A DNA stretch of 17,900 bases from Balneolales bacterium (GTDB lineage Bacteria > Bacteroidota > Rhodothermia > Balneolales > Balneolaceae), in NCBI GenBank assembly GCA_030830725.1, contig JAURMN010000046.1, positions 1 to 17,900 of the forward strand, given 5' to 3'. The notes beneath the pieces were generated by a model. It was given only the letters and a program-made list of their open reading frames with translations, was not told where the DNA came from and searched no databases. Both the position numbers and the translations under genes were made by a program. Of this stretch, positions 1 through 7,400 are shown in pieces; the stretch's first letter is position 1, and each line of letters begins with the position of its first letter.

Positions 1-1
1 A

Positions 2-838
2 TTGTTCAAGGTATCCGTTGATGCAGTAAACGGAGCGGGATCGGAGGCGATTCCTATGCTCTTAGGAGCCCTCGGAGCAAAGGCCGTGCCCCTGTATTGT
101 ACGCCGGATGGCAACTTCCCGCACAATCCTGAGCCATTACCTGAACACCTGTATGAGGTTTGTATCTTTACGAAAGAGCAAAATGTGGATCTTGGAGTGG
201 TGTCGGATCCGGATGCGGATCGACTGGCGATTGTGGACGAAACAGGAGTACTGTGGGGCGAGGAATACACACAAGCGGCGGCGTTTGACTTTGTATTGAG
301 CAAGATGCCTGGGGCGGTTGCAACAAACCTCTCCTCTTCTCGGGTGTGTGATGATGTGGCCAGGAAATATGGTCAGAATTGCTATCGATCAGCAGTTGGG
401 GAAATTAATGTTGTGAAAGAGATGCAGGCACAAGGCGCGGTCATTGGCGGTGAGGGAAATGGCGGGGTGATTGATCCGCAGTTGCATTATGGGCGCGATT
501 CGCTTGTCGGGATTGCCATGATTTTGCAATTGCTGGCCGAGCGGGATGTAAAGGCGTCGGAGTATCGTGCATCGCTTCCGAATTACGAAATGAGCAAGCA
601 GAAGCGTCATTTGGACGAGTTGGGGATGTCACCTGTGGAATTTTTGGATCGGGTGGCAAAGGCGTTTGCGGAGTTTCAACCTAACACGTTAGACGGAGTA
701 AAAATTGACTTTGATGAAGGCTGGGTGCATCTTCGGAAATCGAACACCGAACCGATTGTTCGTTTCTACAGTGAAGCTGGGTCTCAAAGCGAGGCCGAAG
801 CGTTAATTGACCGCGTAATTGCGGGGGTTGAGTCGTGA
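2..838 (+). CDS. glmM: Phosphoglucosamine mutase family protein, C-terminal part (5' end outside window)
   Basis: Alpha-D-phosphohexomutase that would convert glucosamine-6-phosphate to glucosamine-1-phosphate for UDP-GlcNAc, peptidoglycan and LPS synthesis in the cytoplasm. The visible 278 residues cover domains 2 to 4: the metal-binding loop DPDADR at about residues 69-74, the sugar-specificity loop GGEGNGG at about 149-155, and the phosphate-binding loop RKSNTEP at about 245-251. The domain 1 phosphoserine loop lies upstream of base 1, so the first codon here (TTG) is only the window edge and not a start. The GGEGNGG form of the loop and the PDGNFPHNPEPLPEHL stretch are what I remember from Bacteroidota GlmM/phosphomannomutase-like enzymes. 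A phosphomannomutase or phosphoglucomutase specificity cannot be excluded from sequence alone. The stop codon overlaps a possible downstream GTG start (GTGA). Confidence 0.93.
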   Translation: MFKVSVDAVNGAGSEAIPMLLGALGAKAVPLYCTPDGNFPHNPEPLPEHLYEVCIFTKEQNVDLGVVSDPDADRLAIVDETGVLWGEEYTQAAAFDFVLSKMPGAVATNLSSSRVCDDVARKYGQNCYRSAVGEINVVKEMQAQGAVIGGEGNGGVIDPQLHYGRDSLVGIAMILQLLAERDVKASEYRASLPNYEMSKQKRHLDELGMSPVEFLDRVAKAFAEFQPNTLDGVKIDFDEGWVHLRKSNTEPIVRFYSEAGSQSEAEALIDRVIAGVES

Positions 839-942
839 GGAAACTTCAAAGAATTTCTTCAAAGATTTTTTCAAAGAATCTTCAAGAATTTTCAAAAAAA
901 ATCGGACGACTCAAGAATGAAGCGAAGGTTGAGAATCTATGA
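835..942 (+). CDS. Possible 35-residue basic micro-ORF bridging glmM and yicC
   Basis: An open frame starts with GTG at 835, overlapping the glmM stop by four bases (GTGA), and ends with TGA at 940-942, overlapping the yicC ATG at 939 by four bases (ATGA). It would encode a 35-residue peptide very rich in Lys, with Ser, Leu, Ile and Phe spaced like an amphipathic helix (it begins MRKLQRISSKIF and ends EAKVENL). The spacer could have carried a stop in this frame but does not. No cysteine, domain or known family is recognisable. The peptide might be real, might couple translation from glmM into yicC, or might be a chance reading of an A/T-rich repeat. The repeats beneath it are spaced by amounts that are not all multiples of three, which argues against a repeated peptide and for a nucleotide-level origin. 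Confidence 0.3.
   Translation: MRKLQRISSKIFSKNLQEFSKKIGRLKNEAKVENL
845..900 (+). repeat. Series of imperfect TTCAAAGAAT direct repeats with shrinking spacing
   Basis: Five imperfect copies of TTCAAAGAAT begin at 845, 858, 870, 881 and 891 (TTCAAAGAAT, TTCAAAGATT, TTCAAAGAAT, TTCAAGAAT, TTCAAAAAA). The start-to-start steps are 13, 12, 11 and 10 bases. A weaker copy, CTCAAGAAT, sits at 910-918. They fill the gap between glmM and yicC. The near-helical spacing would suit a protein-binding array, but slippage of an A/T-rich stretch would also explain it. One short stem, AAGATT with AATCTT, can form inside. Confidence 0.6.
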
Positions 943-1826
943 CCATGATTAAATCCATGACGGGGTTTGGACGCGGCGAGTCCAGACTTGGTGACAGTGT
1001 CATTACCGCCGAAATCAGAACCCTGAACAGCCGTTTTCAGGACATCTCGGTGCGACTACCGTCAGATATGCAAAGCCGTGAATTTGAGGCAAGAGAGCTA
1101 ATTCAAAAGCAACTTGGACGTGGAAAAATTACGCTGGTGGTTTCTCATGACGAGGAAAAGACGGGGCATAATGGCCTTCAAGTCAATGACCAGAAGCTGC
1201 AGGAGGTGATCACAATGCTACAAGGAATCAGCCAAAAAACCGGACACTCCGAGCCGATCACACTGCCTATGTTGCTGCATTTTAATGAGATCTTTACCAC
1301 AGAGAATCGAACTGGCGATCATGCCGAGAAACTCTGGGAGGCCACACGCCAGGCCATCGAACAGGCCCTGCAAGAAACCGAGCAGATGCGGATTCGTGAA
1401 GGCGGTGAACTTTCTAATGCGCTTCGAACCCTCACGACGGAGATTGAACAACGAGTAGATGAGATTGCGTTGATGGCCAAAGAGCGGACCCCGGAAGCGA
1501 GAAGACGCCTTACCGAGCGTCTTCAAGGGCTCCAAGAAGATTTACAAATCGAATCGGAACGAATTGAACAGGAAATTGCCCTTTTGGTAGACCGAATGGA
1601 CATTAACGAGGAGTTGGTGCGCCTTCGTGCTCATTGCAAATTCTTCCTGGATGCATTGGATAATGAAGAGTCGGTTGGTCGACGACTGAATTTCTTAACC
1701 CAGGAGCTGAATCGTGAGCTCAATACGATTGGCTCAAAAGCCTACAATAGTGAAATCGCACATTCGGTAGTGATTTGTAAGGAAAAAGTGGAGCAAATGC
1801 GTGAACAGGTTCAAAACATCGAGTAA
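939..1826 (+). CDS. yicC: YicC family endoribonuclease
   Basis: Homologue of E. coli YicC, a founding member of the UPF0701 family reported to be an endoribonuclease acting in RNA turnover. The N-terminal YicC domain begins with the hallmark IKSMTGFGRGE and continues through EIRTLNSRFQDISVRLP. The C-terminal DUF1732 domain (about residues 205-295) shows DINEELVRLRAHCKFF, then the RRLNFLTQELNRELNTIGSKA signature. A helical, probably coiled segment lies between them. The length of 295 residues fits the family. The start at 939 is chosen because GAAGG lies 10 bases upstream and it overlaps the preceding TGA. The ATG at 945 gives the more usual family N-terminus (MIKSMTGFG) and is the alternative. 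The gene is directly followed by gmk, a neighbour pairing common in many bacteria. Confidence 0.96.
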   Translation: MTMIKSMTGFGRGESRLGDSVITAEIRTLNSRFQDISVRLPSDMQSREFEARELIQKQLGRGKITLVVSHDEEKTGHNGLQVNDQKLQEVITMLQGISQKTGHSEPITLPMLLHFNEIFTTENRTGDHAEKLWEATRQAIEQALQETEQMRIREGGELSNALRTLTTEIEQRVDEIALMAKERTPEARRRLTERLQGLQEDLQIESERIEQEIALLVDRMDINEELVRLRAHCKFFLDALDNEESVGRRLNFLTQELNRELNTIGSKAYNSEIAHSVVICKEKVEQMREQVQNIE

Positions 1827-1835
1827 GGGGTATAC

Positions 1836-2408
1836 GTGACGCGTTCAAATGGTCGTATCCTGATTCTTGCATCCCCTAGCGGAGGTGGAAAAAGCACGAT
1901 GAAAGCTCGTTTGATCGAGCTTTATCCTGACCTGCATTTCTCGGTATCGGCCACGACACGTAAGCCACGCCCCGGAGAAACCCATGGCAAGGAATATTTT
2001 TTCCTTTCCGATGCGAAATTTGATGATGCGATTGAGCAGGGAGATTTCCTGGAATGGGAAACCGTTTACAACGGAACCCGATATGGCACCCTTCGCTCCC
2101 AAGTTGATCACTACCTGAAAAAAGGGTATATTATCCTGTTTGACGTAGATGTACTTGGCGCCCTTTCCATCAAAGAAGCATACGGGGAGCAAGCGCTGGC
2201 CATTTACTTAAAACCACCCTCACCAGAAATACTCCGCGAACGCCTTCAGAAACGGGGCACCGAATCCGAAGATCAAATCGCCGAGAGACTTGCAAGGGCT
2301 GACATGGAGTTATCCTACATTCCGAAATTTGATTCGGTTGTAGTGAACAACGACCTCGAACGAGCCTGGGAAGAGTTAAAAATGGTGGTGGAAACCTTTT
2401 TGAAGTAA
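1836..2408 (+). CDS. gmk: Guanylate kinase
   Basis: Phosphorylates GMP to GDP with ATP in the cytoplasm. The P-loop lies at residues 12-21 (ASPSGGGKST). It is followed by the GMP-binding segment SATTRKPRPGETHGKEYFF and by a lid/core region with the FLEWETVYNGTRYGT motif. An Arg-rich RERLQKRGTESEDQIAERL segment follows, and the strand ending in VVVNNDLE closes the fold. At 190 residues it is slightly short for the family but complete. The start must be the GTG at 1836, because the next in-frame methionine lies inside the P-loop helix. An AAGGGG-like purine run ends 5 bases upstream. The gene follows yicC after 9 bases and is therefore almost certainly cotranscribed with it. Confidence 0.96.
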   Translation: MTRSNGRILILASPSGGGKSTMKARLIELYPDLHFSVSATTRKPRPGETHGKEYFFLSDAKFDDAIEQGDFLEWETVYNGTRYGTLRSQVDHYLKKGYIILFDVDVLGALSIKEAYGEQALAIYLKPPSPEILRERLQKRGTESEDQIAERLARADMELSYIPKFDSVVVNNDLERAWEELKMVVETFLK

Positions 2409-2441
2409 CGTAATCACCTCAATCCTTGACGCATTATCCTG

Positions 2442-2735
2442 ATGGGAATCAAAACGCTAGATATTGAAAAACTGGGCGAAGAAGCCGGAAACCGCTATGA
2501 ACTGATGGTCGTGATCTCCAAGAGAGCACGCCAAATCGCCGCCCGCGAGAAACTTGAACTCGACGAAAAGCTCAAGTATTTTGAAGGATTTGAGGACGAA
2601 GACGAATTCACCTTCAACGAAGAGCAAGAGCGCATTTCCAAGGCTTATGAGGTACTTCCTCATCCTACTCAGCGCGCCCTCGACGAGTTCAAGGCTGACA
2701 AAATCGTCTACAAATACCCTAACACCGAAGAGTGA
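2442..2735 (+). CDS. rpoZ: DNA-directed RNA polymerase omega subunit (Bacteroidota type)
   Basis: Small RNA polymerase subunit that helps assemble and stabilise the beta-prime subunit. In 97 residues it carries the omega core GNRYELMVVISKRARQIA, corresponding to the helix that contacts beta-prime. A very acidic middle follows (FEGFEDEDEFTFNEEQERIS). The C-terminal half, with P-HPTQRAL-EF-ADKIVYKYPN, resembles the divergent omega of Bacteroidota as I remember it rather than the proteobacterial form. The location directly after gmk matches the gmk-rpoZ pairing seen across bacteria and supports the call. No clear ribosome binding site precedes the ATG; the 33-base gap from gmk is plain. The TGA overlaps the ATG of coaBC by one base (TGATG), suggesting coupled translation. 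Confidence 0.92.
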   Translation: MGIKTLDIEKLGEEAGNRYELMVVISKRARQIAAREKLELDEKLKYFEGFEDEDEFTFNEEQERISKAYEVLPHPTQRALDEFKADKIVYKYPNTEE

Positions 2736-4003
2736 TGTTAGGCGCCGGGACTCGTATCCTGGTAGGCATTACAGGGGGGATCGCAGCCTACAAGAGCGTT
2801 ATACTGATTCGAGAGCTGCAAAAACGCGGGGTTGAAGTCCGCGCCATCGCTACTCCCTCCACTTCTCATTTTATTGGATTAGAAACCCTCCGTGCCATTA
2901 CCCGTCACGAGGTTCCGTCGGAGGTTTTTCAGGGTTCAGAGGCCGGTTCTTCTTCTTGGACACGCCATATTCATTGGGCCGAATGGGCCGACATGTTTGT
3001 CATTGCTCCTTGCACAGCCAATACTTTAGCTAAATTAGCTAATGGATTCTCTGACAATATGTTAACATCAACTGCTTTAGCCAGTAGATGTCCACTTCTC
3101 GTCTGCCCGACAATGGACGGTGACATGTTAGACAACCCCTCTACACAGCGAAATCTTACCAAACTGCGTGAGAGCGGCGTCTCCATTTTACCCCCGGATA
3201 GCGGCTATCTAGCTAGTGGTCTTGTAGGGCCTGGTCGACTTCCTGAAACAGCCGTGATCATTCAGAAAATCGAAGAGATCTTGTCTGAGGTCCCGTCGGG
3301 GGCTTCTCGTTCTCATTCAGGTGCATCCCCGTCAACGCCTTCCACATCTCATCGAACCGGATATCTGGCAGGTAAACACGTTTTGGTCACAGCTGGCCCA
3401 ACCCGTGAACCTATCGATGCCGTGCGTTTTATCTCCAATCCCAGTACCGGCAAAATGGGGATTGCCATGGCCAGAGCCGCTCAATTAGCCGGAGCCGAAG
3501 TTACACTACTTTTGGGACCTGTGGATTCACAAGAACCTGTGGGGTTCAATGTGATTCGATTTACTACGGCAGCCGACTTGTTTAATAAAGCAAAATCCCT
3601 GTACAAACAGGCAGACATTATAATCAAAACTGCTGCTGTAGCCGATTTTAGACCGGCCAATCCCTCCCTTCATAAAACACCCAAAACTGAAGCGAGTCTC
3701 ACAATTCAGCTCGAGCCCACCCAAGACGTCCTGGCTTGGCTTTCGCAGCACAGACTGGAAAGTCAAGTCCTAATCGGTTTTGCCATGCAAACCTCCGATG
3801 ATCTGGAACCCGCTCGCAAAAAGCTGACCCAAAAAAACCTGGATGCGATTTTAGTCAATCAACTCCTTGAAGGAAAAAGTGGATTTGCCACCGACACCAA
3901 TGTGTTAACTTTGTTAACACGGACAGGAAAAGAGCGACAGTTTAACGGGTATAAAGAGGAGATCGCACAGCAAATTCTTTCCGAGATTTTTCAACCCTTA
4001 TGA
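2735..4003 (+). CDS. coaBC: Bifunctional phosphopantothenoylcysteine decarboxylase / phosphopantothenate-cysteine ligase
   Basis: Catalyses two consecutive steps of coenzyme A synthesis. The FMN-dependent CoaC domain (about residues 1-190) has GITGGIAAYK, the active-site region RHIHWAEWADMFVIAPCTANT with His78, PTMDGDMLDNPSTQ, and the clamp LASGLVGPGRL. A Ser/Thr-rich linker (about 190-210) joins it to the CoaB domain. CoaB shows VTAGPTREPIDAVRFISNPSTGKMG, KTAAVADFRP and IGFAMQTSDDLEPARKKLTQKNLD. Aligning by eye with E. coli Dfp, Asn125 is Asp128 here and Cys158 is Ser161. I remember this pairing from Bacteroidota CoaBC, so it is probably lineage-typical and not inactivating. The start at 2735 gives a one-base overlap with rpoZ; a GTG at 2732 is the alternative. 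PanB, of the same pathway, is encoded elsewhere in this window. The stop overlaps the next gene's start (ATGA). Confidence 0.95.
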   Translation: MLGAGTRILVGITGGIAAYKSVILIRELQKRGVEVRAIATPSTSHFIGLETLRAITRHEVPSEVFQGSEAGSSSWTRHIHWAEWADMFVIAPCTANTLAKLANGFSDNMLTSTALASRCPLLVCPTMDGDMLDNPSTQRNLTKLRESGVSILPPDSGYLASGLVGPGRLPETAVIIQKIEEILSEVPSGASRSHSGASPSTPSTSHRTGYLAGKHVLVTAGPTREPIDAVRFISNPSTGKMGIAMARAAQLAGAEVTLLLGPVDSQEPVGFNVIRFTTAADLFNKAKSLYKQADIIIKTAAVADFRPANPSLHKTPKTEASLTIQLEPTQDVLAWLSQHRLESQVLIGFAMQTSDDLEPARKKLTQKNLDAILVNQLLEGKSGFATDTNVLTLLTRTGKERQFNGYKEEIAQQILSEIFQPL

Positions 4004-4446
4004 CGTTCAAAAACGCACCTTTAATTTTGACACTTTTGGTCGCCGCCACTCTTATTGGGAGTGGTATATTAGTCTGGATTCCGGCTCCATCCTTGCCCTC
4101 ACCGCTCACCCAAGATGAGATCCAAGTTCTGATTCGAGAAACAACTGAAGAGTTTTCCATTCCCGAAAAACTTGTTCGCACCACGACACTGAAAGTGGAT
4201 TCTACATTTTCTCGGACCGTTTGGATCATGGATCTTCCACCCGGAGTTTCCAAGACCACTTTTCATTACATATTAGATCAGAAACTCCGTTCAACCGGAA
4301 TTCAAACCCCATCCACCGTGGAATTCCCGATCAAGAACATGCGCATTCATCTACTCTGGCAAGAAACTGTGATTCAAACGCTATTACTACGCACAGCCGA
4401 AGCTGATGACTTAGAAAGGGCTGGTATCTCCTCTTCGGCGACCTGA
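4000..4446 (+). CDS. Membrane-anchored protein of unknown function, coupled to coaBC
   Basis: I do not recognise a family. The 148-residue product starts with a short basic segment and a hydrophobic stretch at about residues 6-28 (from APLILTLLV to LVWIP) that looks like an uncleaved signal anchor, or a signal peptide without an obvious lipobox Cys. The rest, about 120 residues, is soluble with mixed alpha/beta character, and would face the periplasm. It contains IRETTEEFSIPEKLVRTTT, a segment with LPPGVSKTTFHYILDQKL, and FPIKNMRIHLLW near the end. It contains no cysteine. Its ATG overlaps the coaBC stop by four bases (ATGA), which strongly suggests it is translated. Its last 73 bases run antisense to the end of gltB. 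In relatives I remember a DUF4835 protein and recN following coaBC; neither is present here. Confidence 0.72.
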   Translation: MTFKNAPLILTLLVAATLIGSGILVWIPAPSLPSPLTQDEIQVLIRETTEEFSIPEKLVRTTTLKVDSTFSRTVWIMDLPPGVSKTTFHYILDQKLRSTGIQTPSTVEFPIKNMRIHLLWQETVIQTLLLRTAEADDLERAGISSSAT

Positions 4447-7400
4447 TCTTTCAACTTGAGTGGTAAAAATTTTATAAAATAATTCTTTTCGGATGTCCAA
4501 TTCGCAAGAATTCGTCCGGCACGAGGACTATCTGTTTTCTCATTATGAAACTCCAGTAATTGTTTTAAATCGGTACTTTCGGAAGCAGACAGTGCCGATT
4601 CCTCCAAAAACGATCCATTAACTTGATCCAAAAGACGTTCTCTGGCCGATTCAAAAGGTCGAATCGAAAACTCTTCCTGAATTTCGCGTCCTAAATAGAC
4701 GTATAACTGGCCACCAGTCATTCCTGCGCCTATATTTTCTGAAGTTCGACCTAAAATAACCACAGTTCCTCCTGTCATGTATTCACATGCATGCAATCCA
4801 ACACCTTCTACCACGGCGACTGCACCTGAATTCCTTACCGCAAATCGATCGCCTGCCATTCCATTCACAAATAATGAACCGGCAGTAGCCCCATAAAGAG
4901 CCACATTCCCGATGATGGCATTTTCGTGCGGGGCATAGCGAACCCCATCCACGGGACGAATGGAGATTTCTCCTCCAGACATAGATTTGCCAACCGAATC
5001 ATTGGCCTCACCTAACAGCTTAAACGAAAGCCCTTGCGTCATGAACACTCCAAATCCCTGTCCGGCGCTTCCTCGGAAGGTTACATCAATAGTTGGGATA
5101 TCCTGTGAAACAAACGAGACTGGATCGTTCCCTTGCTCGATCCAGTCCAGTCGTTGTTTTCGAATCCGATCCGCAATCAGCCCCGATAGCGTGGCTCCGA
5201 CAGCCCGATCACGAGCTGTAATGGAGAGTTCCAACACGGAGTTCATGGGAGTGGATGTGAGCAGACCCGATTCTTGCGTCAGGCGTTCATTGAGTTCGCT
5301 GACGGGTTCTTTTGCAAGAACTTTCAATTCGTGATCCGGCTGCGAAATCTCAACAGTAGAATTCTTTATGAGGACTTTTTCTGAGGAGGTTAACTTGGCA
5401 TTAGGTGTCTTTTCTGAGCCAACCGTTGTGAGACTGCTAGACTGCACAAACATGGACAAATCCAGATTTCGGGCAGCAATTAAGTCCGAAAAACGCGGAT
5501 TTGTTGTTAATAATTCGGCTCGTCCAACCAAAGAGAGCAGATCCGGAATGCCAAGCAAGGCCAAATGTCTGCGTACATCTTCAGCTAAAATCTGCATCAA
5601 TCGTACTATATGATCTTTTTGCCCGACGTATTTGGCCTTGAATTTCGGGTCATGCGTTGCAATGCCTCTCGGACAGGTGTTTTTTTCACATATCCGGGCC
5701 ATGATACATCCTTCTGCGATCAATAAAAGCTTCCCAAACTCAAACTCCTCCGCCCCTAAAATGGCTGCTATAACCAGATCTCGGCCGGTTGCAAGCCCAC
5801 CGTCTGTTCGAAGAATCACATCATTGCGCAGTTTATTCTCTACAAGGGTTCGATGCACTTCCCAAAGCCCAAATTCCCAAGGTAACCCAGCATGTTTCAT
5901 CGAACTAATCGATGCTGCTCCAGTACCCCCATCTCCACCTGAAACGTGAATAATGTCTGCACCGGCTTTGGCCACTCCAACAGCAATCATTCCAATATGT
6001 GCTCCCGATACCAGTTTCACGTTAACTCGAACATCGGGCTTCAGCTGTTTTAATTCATAGATCAACTCTTTGAGATCCTCAATGGAATAGATGTCATGCA
6101 GAGGCGGCGGAGAAATCAAGTCCCGTCCCGGTACAGAATGACGAGCTCGGGCAATATCCGCAGTCACTTTAATCCCCATTAACTGTCCACCTTCACCCGG
6201 TTTGGCTCCCTGAGCGATTTTGATCTGAAATTCATTGCCTGCCATCAAATATTCAGCCGTAACACCAAAACGAGCAGACGCAATTTGTTTAGCCGTTGCC
6301 GAAACTCCATTGGTGTAGTAATAGGGATTTTCCCCCCCTTCGCCCGAATTCGAACGACCCCCTATTTCCTTCATTGCCAGAAAAATGTCGCGTTGGGCCT
6401 CCGCTGAAATCGCCCCAAAACTCATCGCACCAGATCCAAAACGCTTCATAATCTGGGAGGCAGGCTCAACATCTTCAAGTCTCAAGGTTTGGTCTGCCTT
6501 TTGAATCCCGAATAAATCCCTCACATGGAAAGGCCCGGAATTCTCTTCTACTTTTAGATACTCTTCGTAAAGTCCGATATCTTTGAGCGAAAACGTAGAA
6601 TTCTGTACCAATTCATGGATCAATTTACTTCTGGCGGCCGTCATGGCGTGGCGCTCCCCTTCCAGACCCTTGTTTTGCTCCTTGAATTGGTAGGACCTGA
6701 ACGTAAACTCAGCTGGATTTCCTGCCATAATGGATTCTGCAAAACTCATTCGTCTTTCCTGTGCAATTGCAAGATCCTCGAGCGTCAATCCTCCCAAAAA
6801 GGCCGGAACTCCAGGAAAAAACGTCTTAGCCATGGCCTTATCCAGTCCAATAGCGGTAAATAATTTTGAACTTTGATAACTCCTGGACACCGATATCCCC
6901 ATCTTGGACATGACTTTAAGCAGACCCTGCTCAAAAGCATGAATGAGATTAGTTTCTCGCTGATCGGCACTGAGATCATCCCAAGCTCGATTCGCTTCAT
7001 AGCGGGCAATTTCAAGAGCGAGATAAGGACAAACGGCCGTGGCTCCGAATCCAATCAAGGAGGAGGCCTGGTGAGTATTCCGAACCTCGGCAGTATGCAT
7101 CACAACACTGGCTGCCAGCTTCTCTCCTTTTTGATTCAAATGATTGACTACTACCCGAAGTGCCAGCAAGGCTGGAACAGGCAATTCCTCAAATGTCGAT
7201 TTTTCATCACTTAAAATCAGAATTGATATCCCTTTGGCCACCAATTCCATCGCTTCTTGCTCGATCCTGTCCAGAGCATTTTGTAGACCTTCAGCACCTT
7301 TTTTTCTCTCATAGGTCATCGAAATCACGCCTGATCGAACATCATCATGAGCTAATGCTGAATCCGTTCTGGCTTTTACAGCACGGAATTGAGCCAACGT

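Noticed and set aside
389..659. Long minus-strand open frames inside glmM, and similar antisense frames within gltB, coaBC and panB
   Set aside because: They lie wholly opposite well-supported coding regions and their translations show no recognisable motifs.
3028..3047. TTAGCTAAATTAGCTAAT internal repeat in coaBC
   Set aside because: It encodes the LAKLAN stretch of a conserved helix and is explained by codon choice.
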